Shown here piece after piece: positions 52,134 to 61,323 of a stretch of 64,000 nucleotides of DNA; positions within the stretch are counted from its first letter, which is position 1, and every line of letters starts with the position of its first letter. This DNA comes from CAG-238 sp963601575 (lineage in GTDB: Bacteria; Bacillota; Clostridia; Peptostreptococcales; Anaerovoracaceae), in the NCBI GenBank assembly GCA_963601575.1, contig CAVCFO010000006.1, positions 1 to 64,000 of the forward strand, read 5' to 3'. Below the pieces are notes generated by a model. That model saw only the letters and a program-made list of their open reading frames with translations. It did no database searches and was not told where the DNA came from. The translations under genes and the position numbers were made by a program.

Positions 52134-55100
52134 ATGAGCAAAAGGCTTATCATAATTATGTTATCTGTCGGTTTGGCAGCAGTTTTGGGCTTTGGCAGCT
52201 TCGGAGTTTGGTATGCTTCCGCGCAAACGCCAAAATTTCAACAGGCAGGATATATTCTTCAAGGCGAGGAGGACGAGGTAAAATGGCACTCCTTCGATTC
52301 CGGTGAAAAATATGTATCCACACTGACCGGAGATATAAATTTTGATAGCACAGAAGAAGGCGAAGTTACCGTATCCGAGGAGAGCTTTGTCCATTTTGAG
52401 GATGGAAGCATGATGGCTCTTAGCGACGGTATTTTGCTGGATTTTAACGATTTATCCGAGAATTTTATAAATAACTATTATATCGAAGCAGGTCTAAAAA
52501 TTTTACAGTCCGGCGACACTTATACTGCAGAGACGACTGCAGGCTCTATGTCGTTCGGCGAACACCTCTGGAAACTTTCCGACAAAAAATATCTCATTGC
52601 ATCAAAAGACATAAAAGTACATATGTCAGACAGCGACATAAGAGAAGCGCAAGATTATGTTCAGGTCGTCATGACCGAAGATAATGTTGCTCATTTGCTT
52701 ACCCAAGAAAATCTTTGGATGACAATTTCAAACGAATGCTATATAGAAACCCAGGGCGGAGTCAAAATCTATCCGATGACTCAGCTTATTGATGATGGGC
52801 AAAATAAGCTTTCCATGGCGAAACTTTCCGTAAGCCCTGAGGATGCCATTGTGCTCACGGAAGACGAGACTCGCAGGCAGATTGTGCCTGAGCTTAATAT
52901 AGAAGCTATCGACGGCGAGGACGGAACCGACGGAAATGACGGCGAAATCGGACGCGACGGAGAAGCAGGAGAAATAGGCGAAGACGGAACTGACGGGCAA
53001 AATGGCGAGCAGGGACTAACGGGCGCAACCGGTGTAGCGGGAGCTACCGGAGGAACGGGAGCCACAGGCGCAGCAGGAGCCTCAGGAGGTAGCGGAGGCA
53101 ACGGAGCAAAGGGTGCAGACGGCAAGAATGCAGTTATCGACAGCACCACAAACAGTGCGCTTCCTACCATGAAAATTTCGGATTGGAAGGTCAGCGCAAC
53201 GAGTCTCAAAGGGGAAATTACCATAACCGACGAAGGAGGATTCCTGGGAGCCCTAGCAGAGGTTGACGACTATGATAAGAACAGATATCCGGGCAATGTT
53301 ACTATAACCAATGAAAAGACGGGAAAAGTGATTCATTGCTATCAGGTTAATGAAAACTATGCACTGGACAGCGTATCTGTGGATGACTATTCCTTTGACG
53401 CTTTCAACACCGGCCAAGAAGAGGTTCATTTCTCAACATATGACATAGGCGATTACAAACTCGAGCCGGATACTGAATATAGGCTTTCCGTAACCGCATA
53501 TTACAAGGCTACAGACGATACGGGACTTATTTATTCGAGAGAATTTATAAGCAGGACTTTCTATACTGACTCAACAGGCGTGATACTTGCAAAGGAGAAG
53601 GCAGATGAAGGCAGCCTCACGATTTCGGCTGCGGTATCGGAGACCTACCAAAGTTCAGTAGCAAAAGCCACCGTATACTTGCTGACTCCGGAGCAAAATA
53701 AGACCTTTACGGCGGCGCTTGCAGAAGAGGAATCGCAATATGTGGCAAGGAAATCAATAAGCCTTGGCGATTTTGAAGAAGCAAGCTGGTCGAAGAGTAT
53801 AGACTTTACCGGACTAAGTGCGAATACAGAATATGTTGCAAAGGTTATCGTGGAGACCACATCGGGGCTCAAAACGCTGACGACCCAGGAGCTTTCGGCA
53901 AAGACCCTGAAACGCCCTCCGACATTAAAAACCGAAGGAGATGTTCCAAAAGTTTATTATAATCGCGTGACCGGCGCCTTTGAGGTTTATAGACCCGTCA
54001 TAGAGGATCCGGACGGCGGGGCGGTTAGCTATACCTATACGGCATATAGGCTTAACGACATCGACGCAAGCACATGGGAAAAAGAATCCGCAAGGACCAT
54101 AACTCCTGCTACGGGAGAACCCGTGGAGTTCCATCTGCAGTCGGGAAAAACATATAAATTCGGAATCGAACTGGAATTTAACGATAACGATAAAACGGTG
54201 CAATATGACTTTGGGGAGAGCTCTCCGATAGCGGCTATCGGAGATACCATGCCAAAGGTTACCCTGGAGGCAGGAACCGGCGGCACGGACTATAACAAAT
54301 ATAATGGAGAGATAAAAATAAGCTTGCAAAGTAACAGCAGCATAACGGTGGACAATACCCATCCACTAAAGCTGGAGCTTTATGCTGACCAGATTTGGAA
54401 TGAAGCAGTCGAGCTCTATGACGGAAATCCGGTTAATTCGCAAGATAAATATACCGTAATCTACGATGAGAGTGATTCCGATGCAAATAATAAGAGCATA
54501 AGTTTGTCACTTGACAACCTCTATAAAAATACGAACTACGCTGTTACCGTATCGGGATATCTTGATTTGGGAGACGGGAACGGAGCGGTAAATCGCGCCA
54601 TAGGAACGGTCAGCTTCCGTACATATAATACAATGAACCTGAGCGCCACATGGACGGTGCCATCCTCGATCTCCACTGCATTTGCGAGAAACCTGAAAAT
54701 AAGCGTGCAGGATAGCGCCGCAAACGATATAAGAACGAGCTATGCGATGGAAGAACTAAAAGCAGGTCAGGTTACCGTTGAACTTTTCAGCGGGACAGGA
54801 ACAGGAAAGCTCCGTATCGCCCAGAAAAACTTTAACGATCCGGAGGATCTTGCGGAGATTTTTACGGGGAACGGACTCGAAATCACAGAGGAATCTTTCG
54901 GCGGACCGGCCCTTAACAGAGAAGGAAACTATACGCTCACCGTAACGGCGGTGGCTGATGACAGCTACGGGCGCAATTTGGGATACATAAATACCTTTGA
55001 TAGCATTCAAAACGCATCGGAGGTAGTATCCGCAGAACCGGTACCTCCGGATCTATTGACCGACTCATCAAAGGGGATATCAGTATCTCCGATTTATAAT

Positions 55101-58100
55101 ACGCAGGCTACAACTTATGGAGCAGCCGTAAATGAGAATCTTCCGGATGATGCGATCATCGGATATATGCTTGAATCTACATATGATAATGTAGAGAGAA
55201 TAGGAAAAACCATAACCTATTATGCCTACGAATACAATACATACTTCAATACCTTAAAAGCAGGCAAAGATCCTATCGAAGAGGCTACGCCTCTCATGGA
55301 AATGACGCAAAGCATCGACTCCGGAAGCGATACGGTTCCCAAGGTAGCCCTGCTCTTTGGGGGAACAAAAACAGCGGACGCATCTTCTGTCATACATAAC
55401 GGGTATCAGGTTTATTATGCCGGTGCAGCGAATCTTGAGGGAAATGTACTTAGCTCAGGAATGGATAGAGGATATCGCTACATCTTTGCATATACGGTGA
55501 AATACGCCGGCAGCAGCACGGCAGAGTCGGAGTCGATTAGGACCTATCCTTATGACCACAAATCCTACGCAGATTATAACAGGTACTATGGCGGTATTGC
55601 CGAGGGGAATATAAGACTCGGCGCAGGCGTGGCATATATACTAAACTCCGGCATGTGCGAAGCACCGAAGATTATGCCGGACTTCCATACTTATGTTTTT
55701 AGCCAGACGCAAGAAGCGCTTGCCACTACCGATGCCATGACCGCAAGTGGAAGTGTGACTTTGCATTATACCTGGCGAGATCCGGACGGATTGATAAAAA
55801 CAGATCTGACGGAAGATATAAATACCAAACTCACATGGACGGTGGCAGGCAGCACCGAAAGACAGAGTGAGAAAATTAACAATTCTATAGTTGATGGCCG
55901 GTGGTACGAAATGGTAATTCCATATACCATCGCAAAAGGAAACAAGGATGTAATTACGCCGACTGTAAACATTTCCGGATACCTTCTTGACTATAATGAA
56001 GCACTGCGGAGCTTGGGACTAAATGAGGACGAAAGCGAGTATCCGGTAGCGAGCATTCCGGTAGAATGGTCATGGGGAAAGCAGGTGGAGGAAGAGACAT
56101 ATAGCAATGTCGTACGGCTCGAAAAGAGAGAGGATCTTAATGCAAACAAGATAGATTTTTATCTGGTTAGCGACGCGGTAAACAGTGGTAAGAAAGACGC
56201 TATTGTTTCTCGCGCCGTTGCCGTAGAACTTACGATGACCACCACCAGTACGCCGAGCAAAACAAAAACGATGATTTTGCCGCTAAAAGAAGATGTATAT
56301 GGCGCTTATGTTCAGCTTGCAACAGGGCTTCTTGGCACAGAATTTTTGGGAAAAGAATTCAATATAGAAGCGGTATTATTATATGATACCGGCCAGCAGG
56401 GATGGGATATTTTGCAAGAAGAAAGTTTGAGAGCGGATGGCTTTGCCTTGCAATATACGAACAGCCAGACAAGCAGCGGTGAGGAGAGCATTTTCGGATT
56501 CGACTCATATATAGGCTCTGCCGCCAGTGCCAAAATCCCGGCGAACGGAGGCCTTTTGAAAATCAGCGGAAACGGAAGCTTCAACGCTGCTAATTTACGG
56601 AATAGCATTTCACAAACAAATTCGGCCGGCGACTCAAAATATACATTGAGTATAATAAACAGGACAACTACATCGGGAAATACCAGATATCTTTATCCGG
56701 ACAGAATGGGTGTGGATTCTCATAATTCAACAAACATTAAGAACCTAAGCGGACAATATATAGTGCCAAAAAAGATAGCAAGATATAGCCTGGGATTTAG
56801 CGAAGAGGGTGCGGGGAAAATAACTTTGGATACCATTACCCCGACCATGACGAAACCTGTTTTCAACGTGAGCGGAAGCTCTGTAGGTCCAAAAGATTAT
56901 TCTGTTGCAGGATTTGAAGGAGCAGGAACAATCTATATGGCAGCATATGTCACGAAAGAAGACGCAGGGGAGCTGAACACTCAATATGCGAATGGAACCT
57001 CGCCGGTTGCAATAGCCGTGGGCGATGATGGCATGCCGGAACTAAAAACAATACCGGGACTTGAGGCAGGCAAGCTCTATTATATCGCTTTTTACTACCA
57101 AAAGAGCGAAACCGAACGAGTGCTGCTTCTGAGAAGCGATAGCGTCGAAAGTGCAATATTTGATGTAACAACAAGCACTAGCGCGATAATAAATGTTACG
57201 GATAATGAGTATCTGAATGCGGGATATTTTGAGAAGCTTTTGACAGTAGACTTTTCCATAAGCAGAATATTCAATGTGCAAATGTCCTACGATATTTATG
57301 CAACGGAATCAGACGCAACGAATAAGCAAAATCCGATCCTAACAGATGCGCAGCTTAGCACAGGAGACGAGAATAACATTTTGACAAGGCCTTCGGTGCT
57401 TGCTTATTCCGATAATCACTTGAGGTTTAATCTGAAACCTTCTCAGGTAAGAAAGGATCTTGTGCCGGGAGTTACTTATTATCTTAGGATCACCGCATCG
57501 GAACCTAACGCCTCCGGCGAAGGCAGAGTAGAAGTGGGATATAGGATCGAGCCATTTACCCTGTCATCCGTAGGCAGCGTAGGAGCGCTGGTTTATGTTC
57601 AGCAAGCAAACGACGAATCCATAGCTTTTAGAGTCGTAATCAACGACCCGGAGTATGCGCTCATGGGACGCGAAACTGCCACTAACAGCGAGGGCGCTTT
57701 ATATGCGGTCAGATTCACCGACGAAGAGGGAAATGTGCTGAGGACGAAATATGATGACAAAGTTTACAGCGCGGCAGAAACCTATCGAGATTTCGTACTA
57801 GATAATGATGCCTTGATAGATGACGGCATTGAAACAAATAAAGAGATTGCACCAAATAAAAAGTATCGCATGAATATTTATGCGGTGCCGGATATAAACC
57901 ACAGCGGGCAAATCGTGCTGGGAACAGAAACGAAGAAATGGAGCGATTTCTTTGATAGTACTATAACGACGCTTGGGGACTGTGGCGAAAAGTTTATCGA
58001 GATTATAAGATCCTTCTGGAATAATAATACATCCAATAATTCAGACAAGGATGAGATCGAGAAGCAGCTTTTGATCGCCGAAAAATTGCAAAGCACCACG

Positions 58101-58481
58101 CAAGATTCCGGATGGCTCCTTAACGAAAATGAAATATATGCTAAAAGGCAGTCTACCGATACCATAAGAATCATGTTTGAAGAAAGTTTCGGGCTTATCA
58201 CCACGACAAGCGCAGGCGATGAACCTGTCTTCAGAAAGATAGACTGGCAGGTGGATGGCTTCAAAAGCGATGGCTCGCCTCTCAAGATTTCGGGACAGTC
58301 CCTATATTCAAAGAGTGAGAAGCTTCTGCAGCGGGGAAGCATAGCCGATAAGTATAACTCATATTACTACGATATTCCGGATGTCGTAGGACAAGGAAGC
58401 TATACCATAGTGCTTTATCTTTACGAAAATGAAAGCAACGAGACCCCGGCGAAGAAGATTACGATCAGGAGCGGCGTATAA
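52134..58481 (+). CDS. Giant surface protein with collagen-like tract and fibronectin-like repeats
   Basis: 2115 residues. N-terminal signal or anchor helix (residues 4-29, ending YASAQTP). Residues 30-255 form a beta-rich domain (FVHFEDGSMMALSDG; SFGEHLWKLSDKKYLIAS) shared with the next protein. Residues 260-335 are collagen-like Gly-X-Y triplets, first acidic (DGEDGTDGNDG), then small (GATGVAGATGGTGATG). After that come many fibronectin-type-III-like units, marked by LEPDTEYRLSV (442), LSANTEYVAKV (560), LYKNTNYAVTV (795), LEAGKLYYIAF (1642), LVPGVTYYLRI (1775) and IAPNKKYRMNI (1904). There is no sortase signal or C-terminal helix. GAGGT precedes the ATG. It heads the run of genes ending in the F1-like ATPase. 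Function unknown; the architecture suggests a long fibre on the cell surface. Confidence 0.8.
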   Translation: MSKRLIIIMLSVGLAAVLGFGSFGVWYASAQTPKFQQAGYILQGEEDEVKWHSFDSGEKYVSTLTGDINFDSTEEGEVTVSEESFVHFEDGSMMALSDGILLDFNDLSENFINNYYIEAGLKILQSGDTYTAETTAGSMSFGEHLWKLSDKKYLIASKDIKVHMSDSDIREAQDYVQVVMTEDNVAHLLTQENLWMTISNECYIETQGGVKIYPMTQLIDDGQNKLSMAKLSVSPEDAIVLTEDETRRQIVPELNIEAIDGEDGTDGNDGEIGRDGEAGEIGEDGTDGQNGEQGLTGATGVAGATGGTGATGAAGASGGSGGNGAKGADGKNAVIDSTTNSALPTMKISDWKVSATSLKGEITITDEGGFLGALAEVDDYDKNRYPGNVTITNEKTGKVIHCYQVNENYALDSVSVDDYSFDAFNTGQEEVHFSTYDIGDYKLEPDTEYRLSVTAYYKATDDTGLIYSREFISRTFYTDSTGVILAKEKADEGSLTISAAVSETYQSSVAKATVYLLTPEQNKTFTAALAEEESQYVARKSISLGDFEEASWSKSIDFTGLSANTEYVAKVIVETTSGLKTLTTQELSAKTLKRPPTLKTEGDVPKVYYNRVTGAFEVYRPVIEDPDGGAVSYTYTAYRLNDIDASTWEKESARTITPATGEPVEFHLQSGKTYKFGIELEFNDNDKTVQYDFGESSPIAAIGDTMPKVTLEAGTGGTDYNKYNGEIKISLQSNSSITVDNTHPLKLELYADQIWNEAVELYDGNPVNSQDKYTVIYDESDSDANNKSISLSLDNLYKNTNYAVTVSGYLDLGDGNGAVNRAIGTVSFRTYNTMNLSATWTVPSSISTAFARNLKISVQDSAANDIRTSYAMEELKAGQVTVELFSGTGTGKLRIAQKNFNDPEDLAEIFTGNGLEITEESFGGPALNREGNYTLTVTAVADDSYGRNLGYINTFDSIQNASEVVSAEPVPPDLLTDSSKGISVSPIYNTQATTYGAAVNENLPDDAIIGYMLESTYDNVERIGKTITYYAYEYNTYFNTLKAGKDPIEEATPLMEMTQSIDSGSDTVPKVALLFGGTKTADASSVIHNGYQVYYAGAANLEGNVLSSGMDRGYRYIFAYTVKYAGSSTAESESIRTYPYDHKSYADYNRYYGGIAEGNIRLGAGVAYILNSGMCEAPKIMPDFHTYVFSQTQEALATTDAMTASGSVTLHYTWRDPDGLIKTDLTEDINTKLTWTVAGSTERQSEKINNSIVDGRWYEMVIPYTIAKGNKDVITPTVNISGYLLDYNEALRSLGLNEDESEYPVASIPVEWSWGKQVEEETYSNVVRLEKREDLNANKIDFYLVSDAVNSGKKDAIVSRAVAVELTMTTTSTPSKTKTMILPLKEDVYGAYVQLATGLLGTEFLGKEFNIEAVLLYDTGQQGWDILQEESLRADGFALQYTNSQTSSGEESIFGFDSYIGSAASAKIPANGGLLKISGNGSFNAANLRNSISQTNSAGDSKYTLSIINRTTTSGNTRYLYPDRMGVDSHNSTNIKNLSGQYIVPKKIARYSLGFSEEGAGKITLDTITPTMTKPVFNVSGSSVGPKDYSVAGFEGAGTIYMAAYVTKEDAGELNTQYANGTSPVAIAVGDDGMPELKTIPGLEAGKLYYIAFYYQKSETERVLLLRSDSVESAIFDVTTSTSAIINVTDNEYLNAGYFEKLLTVDFSISRIFNVQMSYDIYATESDATNKQNPILTDAQLSTGDENNILTRPSVLAYSDNHLRFNLKPSQVRKDLVPGVTYYLRITASEPNASGEGRVEVGYRIEPFTLSSVGSVGALVYVQQANDESIAFRVVINDPEYALMGRETATNSEGALYAVRFTDEEGNVLRTKYDDKVYSAAETYRDFVLDNDALIDDGIETNKEIAPNKKYRMNIYAVPDINHSGQIVLGTETKKWSDFFDSTITTLGDCGEKFIEIIRSFWNNNTSNNSDKDEIEKQLLIAEKLQSTTQDSGWLLNENEIYAKRQSTDTIRIMFEESFGLITTTSAGDEPVFRKIDWQVDGFKSDGSPLKISGQSLYSKSEKLLQRGSIADKYNSYYYDIPDVVGQGSYTIVLYLYENESNETPAKKITIRSGV

Positions 58482-58548
58482 GAATACAAAAGAACCGTAA
58501 GAAAGAGTGAATAAAAGAGCAAGTGAAAGAGTGTATAGAGGAGGAGAG

Positions 58549-60183
58549 ATGAAGCATACCCGCAAATTGACAAGGGCAACGCGCCTCATATTTTCCATAT
58601 TCGCCGCGGTGGTGGTGATGACCTTTGCGGTCATGGGGATGACCGCATATAAGACCGCTGCCGCGAGGCTCCCGTCGATAGCTTTGGAGGCGGGAAACGT
58701 CATTTATGATAGTACCGCAACTCCGATCCAGCTGACGGAAAGCGCAGTGGTTACTCGCGAAAACGGCGCCTACTTTCTTAGCCAAGAAAATACCAAGATC
58801 TCCCTTGGAGAGCATACGATGGCATATACCGCAGGCAGCGTGCGGATATTCGGAGGCGGATATAGGATAGACTCGAGCGGAGATATCCACTATGTGAGCG
58901 ATGAGGATATTTTTACCGAAATAGACGAGGGGGCAGTATTCAAACTTTGCGACCGCAAATATGCCATGGTCTATTCGAAACTCACCGACAAGAACAACGT
59001 GTTCAGTGCCGATGAGTATCTATATATATCCATGGACAAGGTCGGTAACGCAAGGCTATATTCAAACAATATGAGCCTAAAGACCACTCAGCCCACGACA
59101 ATCGTTTCTGCGCCATTCGAATTTGATATCGCAGAGGAAATCCTGTATGTTGCAAGTTCAAAACAAAGCCTTGACCTCGGCAGTTTGATAGGAACTACGA
59201 ATACATACGATTCCGGGATTTATAAGGCGATTGACGACCCGCAGACGCCGGATTCCATCGACCTTACCATAAGGGGAGGAGCCGGAGGTGACGGCGGAAG
59301 CGGAGGCGCAGGCGGCGCAGGAGGCACAGGCGGCGCGGGCGGCAAAGGTGGAACAGGCGGCACCGGCGGCATAGGCGGCACCGGCGGCACAGGCGGCACA
59401 GGAGGAACAGGCGGAACCGGCGGCACAGGCGGAACGGGCGGCACCGGCGGCTCGGGTGGCTCAGGCGGAAGCGGCGGCATAGGCGGCGACGGCGGCATAG
59501 GCGAAGACCAAGATGTTGTCCAGATCGTGATGCTGAAGTCCGTAAAAGCTCAATCGAGCACGAGCATAAAAGCCGAGTATCATTTTGTAGACCCATTCGG
59601 AACCTTGGGAATGGTATATCTGGAGCTTCATAAGGTATCGGATATGCCAAGCGGAGCCACGATAAAGAGTCTCTACGAAAATGAGGATGGAGCTTATGAC
59701 GAATACTGGTCAGGCTCCAGTTACAGCCGTACATCCATAAGCACCTACGATACCAGCTATACCTTTAATGGATTGCCTGCGGGAGAATCCTATTATGTAG
59801 TGCTGGCTCATGTAAGCGAAAATATAGATGGAGAAATAGAGCGAACTTTGGACGATTATTCCAAGGTAAGCACAAGGCAGCCGAGCAACAAATTGACGGT
59901 TTCTACGATAAACAAAAGCTCAATAGGATTTGAACTTAGCCTTGAATCTATCGATTCAGAAGCAAGCAGGGTGGAACTGGAGCTTGGCGGAGGGAATACC
60001 GCAAGACACGACTTGAGCAGCAGCGCTATCAGCGCGGCAGTTAGCACAGGCTATAGCGGAGTTATAGCGGTAGATCCGACATTGCTTAGCACCCTGCCTA
60101 GCATCAGCCTTAGCGTAAAAGATGCAGAGGGAAGTATACTGCTCAAAGCGCAAAGCAGCAACAGCTTCTATGTTAGCAGCTGA
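58549..60183 (+). CDS. Surface protein with Gly-Gly-X tract, relative of the giant protein
   Basis: 544 residues from ATG 58549 (GAGGAGGAG just before it; the frame opens 14 codons earlier). A single membrane helix (about 12-34, LIFSIFAAVVVMTFAVMGM) follows a basic end. Residues 35-240 resemble the N-domain of the 2115-residue protein (ISLGEHTMAYTAG; KLCDRKYAMVYSK; DEYLYISMDKVGNARLYSNN). Residues 243-320 are a Gly-Gly-X tract, mostly GGTGGT and GGSGGS. One or two fibronectin-like units follow (LPAGESYYVVLAHV). It appears to be a short version of the giant protein with a different stalk, anchored by its N-terminus. The c-like subunit gene begins 61 bases after it. Confidence 0.8.
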   Translation: MKHTRKLTRATRLIFSIFAAVVVMTFAVMGMTAYKTAAARLPSIALEAGNVIYDSTATPIQLTESAVVTRENGAYFLSQENTKISLGEHTMAYTAGSVRIFGGGYRIDSSGDIHYVSDEDIFTEIDEGAVFKLCDRKYAMVYSKLTDKNNVFSADEYLYISMDKVGNARLYSNNMSLKTTQPTTIVSAPFEFDIAEEILYVASSKQSLDLGSLIGTTNTYDSGIYKAIDDPQTPDSIDLTIRGGAGGDGGSGGAGGAGGTGGAGGKGGTGGTGGIGGTGGTGGTGGTGGTGGTGGTGGTGGSGGSGGSGGIGGDGGIGEDQDVVQIVMLKSVKAQSSTSIKAEYHFVDPFGTLGMVYLELHKVSDMPSGATIKSLYENEDGAYDEYWSGSSYSRTSISTYDTSYTFNGLPAGESYYVVLAHVSENIDGEIERTLDDYSKVSTRQPSNKLTVSTINKSSIGFELSLESIDSEASRVELELGGGNTARHDLSSSAISAAVSTGYSGVIAVDPTLLSTLPSISLSVKDAEGSILLKAQSSNSFYVSS

Positions 60184-60244
60184 GGATGACAGAACCGACG
60201 AGATAATAACGAGACAATAAAATGAAAGTTAGGAGTTATGATAA

Positions 60245-60493
60245 ATGGAAAGTTTATATGGATCAGTACTGAGCGCGATCGGCTGGATGATGGGTCTGGC
60301 ATTTTTGGGCATAGGAATAGGGCTTGGCCTGCTGGGCGCAAAGGTTGCAGAAGCAGTGGGGCGAAACCCCGAAACAAAGGATGATGTAGTAAGAAGCGCC
60401 ATGACGGTGGTACTTGCAATTTTGATTTTGCTTGTACTACTCCTTGCATTTGTATTCATCCTGCTATATTTCAATCCTTTTGTGAGATTATAG
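60245..60493 (+). CDS. F-type ATPase c-like subunit without the ion-binding carboxylate
   Basis: 82 residues, two membrane helices. Helix 1 (MMGLAFLGIGIGLGLLGAK) and the polar loop AVGRNPE are those of a normal c subunit. Helix 2 (SAMTVVLAILILLVLLLAF onward) contains no Asp or Glu at all; in E. coli Asp61 lies 18 residues after the loop Pro, and here that position is Leu. I translated the codons directly and found no frame error. The ring may form but should not carry H+ or Na+. GGAG lies upstream. Next gene: b/delta-like stator. Confidence 0.85.
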   Translation: MESLYGSVLSAIGWMMGLAFLGIGIGLGLLGAKVAEAVGRNPETKDDVVRSAMTVVLAILILLVLLLAFVFILLYFNPFVRL

Positions 60494-60519
60494 GTGGCTA
60501 GTGCCAAGGAGAAGAAGAC

Positions 60520-61323
60520 ATGATTTATGCAGTCTATATTCTTGCGGCGGTAGCGGTGGGGCTGCTGATGGGATTTGTGACCCTGGCCGTGGTCCTGCTC
60601 CGAAAAACCGTTTCGGATAACATACGCAGCAAGACCATAAGTCTGATATCAGTATATGACAGGCTCCTCGAAGAAAAAAGCAGGGAGCTTGCAGGCCTAT
60701 CCCAAAGCTGCGATGCGGATGATGCCGAAAAAGCCAAGAAGGCAAAACTTTGCAAAGAGCAAGAGGAAAAAGAAAAGTATGCAGCGGGCGGCAGAGGACT
60801 AAATTCGGGAGAAATGCTAAGCGCTACAGAACGCTCATGCGTCGCCACATATAGAGACGGCAGCATTGGCCGGGCATATTGCAAAATAAGAGAAAATTTT
60901 TCTTTCAGCCTCGGAGAAATTCTTTCGGAATTGAAAGAAAAAGAGAATTCGGAGACAGGCCGGGCAGAAAAATTGCTAAATGCCATCGACTACGATACCA
61001 TATATCGCCTTTCCACCCTGCCGGGGCAGCAGCAGATTGAGATTCTGCGAGAGAGCCTTTCGGAAAGCGAGCATAAGCTCCTTAACGCATACCTTGCAAA
61101 CAACAAGAGATTTAGCGCTCTCGAGTTTTATCATTACATAAAAATGCTCGCCGAGCAGGAATACAAAGGAATTCGGCTCAGAGTACCGGAAAGCGTTGCG
61201 GCGAAAAGAACAAAAGAGGACGGAGTCGAGATTATTCCCGATAGTGGAATATGCGAGGGCTTCCAAATAGAAGAGGGAAATATCCTCTACGACTATTGCA
61301 TAAAAACAAGGGAGTTGAATTGA
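60520..61323 (+). CDS. Membrane-anchored peripheral-stalk-like protein (b/delta or FliH/E type)
   Basis: 267 residues. One N-terminal membrane helix (3-27), then a charged helical region (40-90, KSRELAGL, EKAKKAKLCKEQEEKEK) as in b subunits. Residues 140-215 are helical and recall the delta N-domain region. The end, VEIIPDSGICEGFQIEEGNI, resembles the D-x-G-x-xIE-x-G C-terminal fold found in FliH, V-type E and F-type delta. I read it as a fused stator that ties the F1-like head to the membrane, but this rests on pattern and position. It lies between the c-like and alpha genes, the normal place for atpF-atpH; its stop overlaps the alpha start by one base. Confidence 0.6.
   Translation: MIYAVYILAAVAVGLLMGFVTLAVVLLRKTVSDNIRSKTISLISVYDRLLEEKSRELAGLSQSCDADDAEKAKKAKLCKEQEEKEKYAAGGRGLNSGEMLSATERSCVATYRDGSIGRAYCKIRENFSFSLGEILSELKEKENSETGRAEKLLNAIDYDTIYRLSTLPGQQQIEILRESLSESEHKLLNAYLANNKRFSALEFYHYIKMLAEQEYKGIRLRVPESVAAKRTKEDGVEIIPDSGICEGFQIEEGNILYDYCIKTRELN

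Noticed and set aside
52010..52306. 98-residue frame through the G tract
   Set aside because: It overlaps the giant surface gene in another frame and its peptide is not protein-like; kept only as a possible short regulatory frame.
59220..59498. Proline-rich minus-strand frame
   Set aside because: It is the antisense of the Gly-Gly-X codons.
59276..59505. Highly repetitive DNA that could be taken for a CRISPR or satellite array
   Set aside because: The repeats are codon-phased and encode a Gly-Gly-X tract inside a long gene; there are no spacers.
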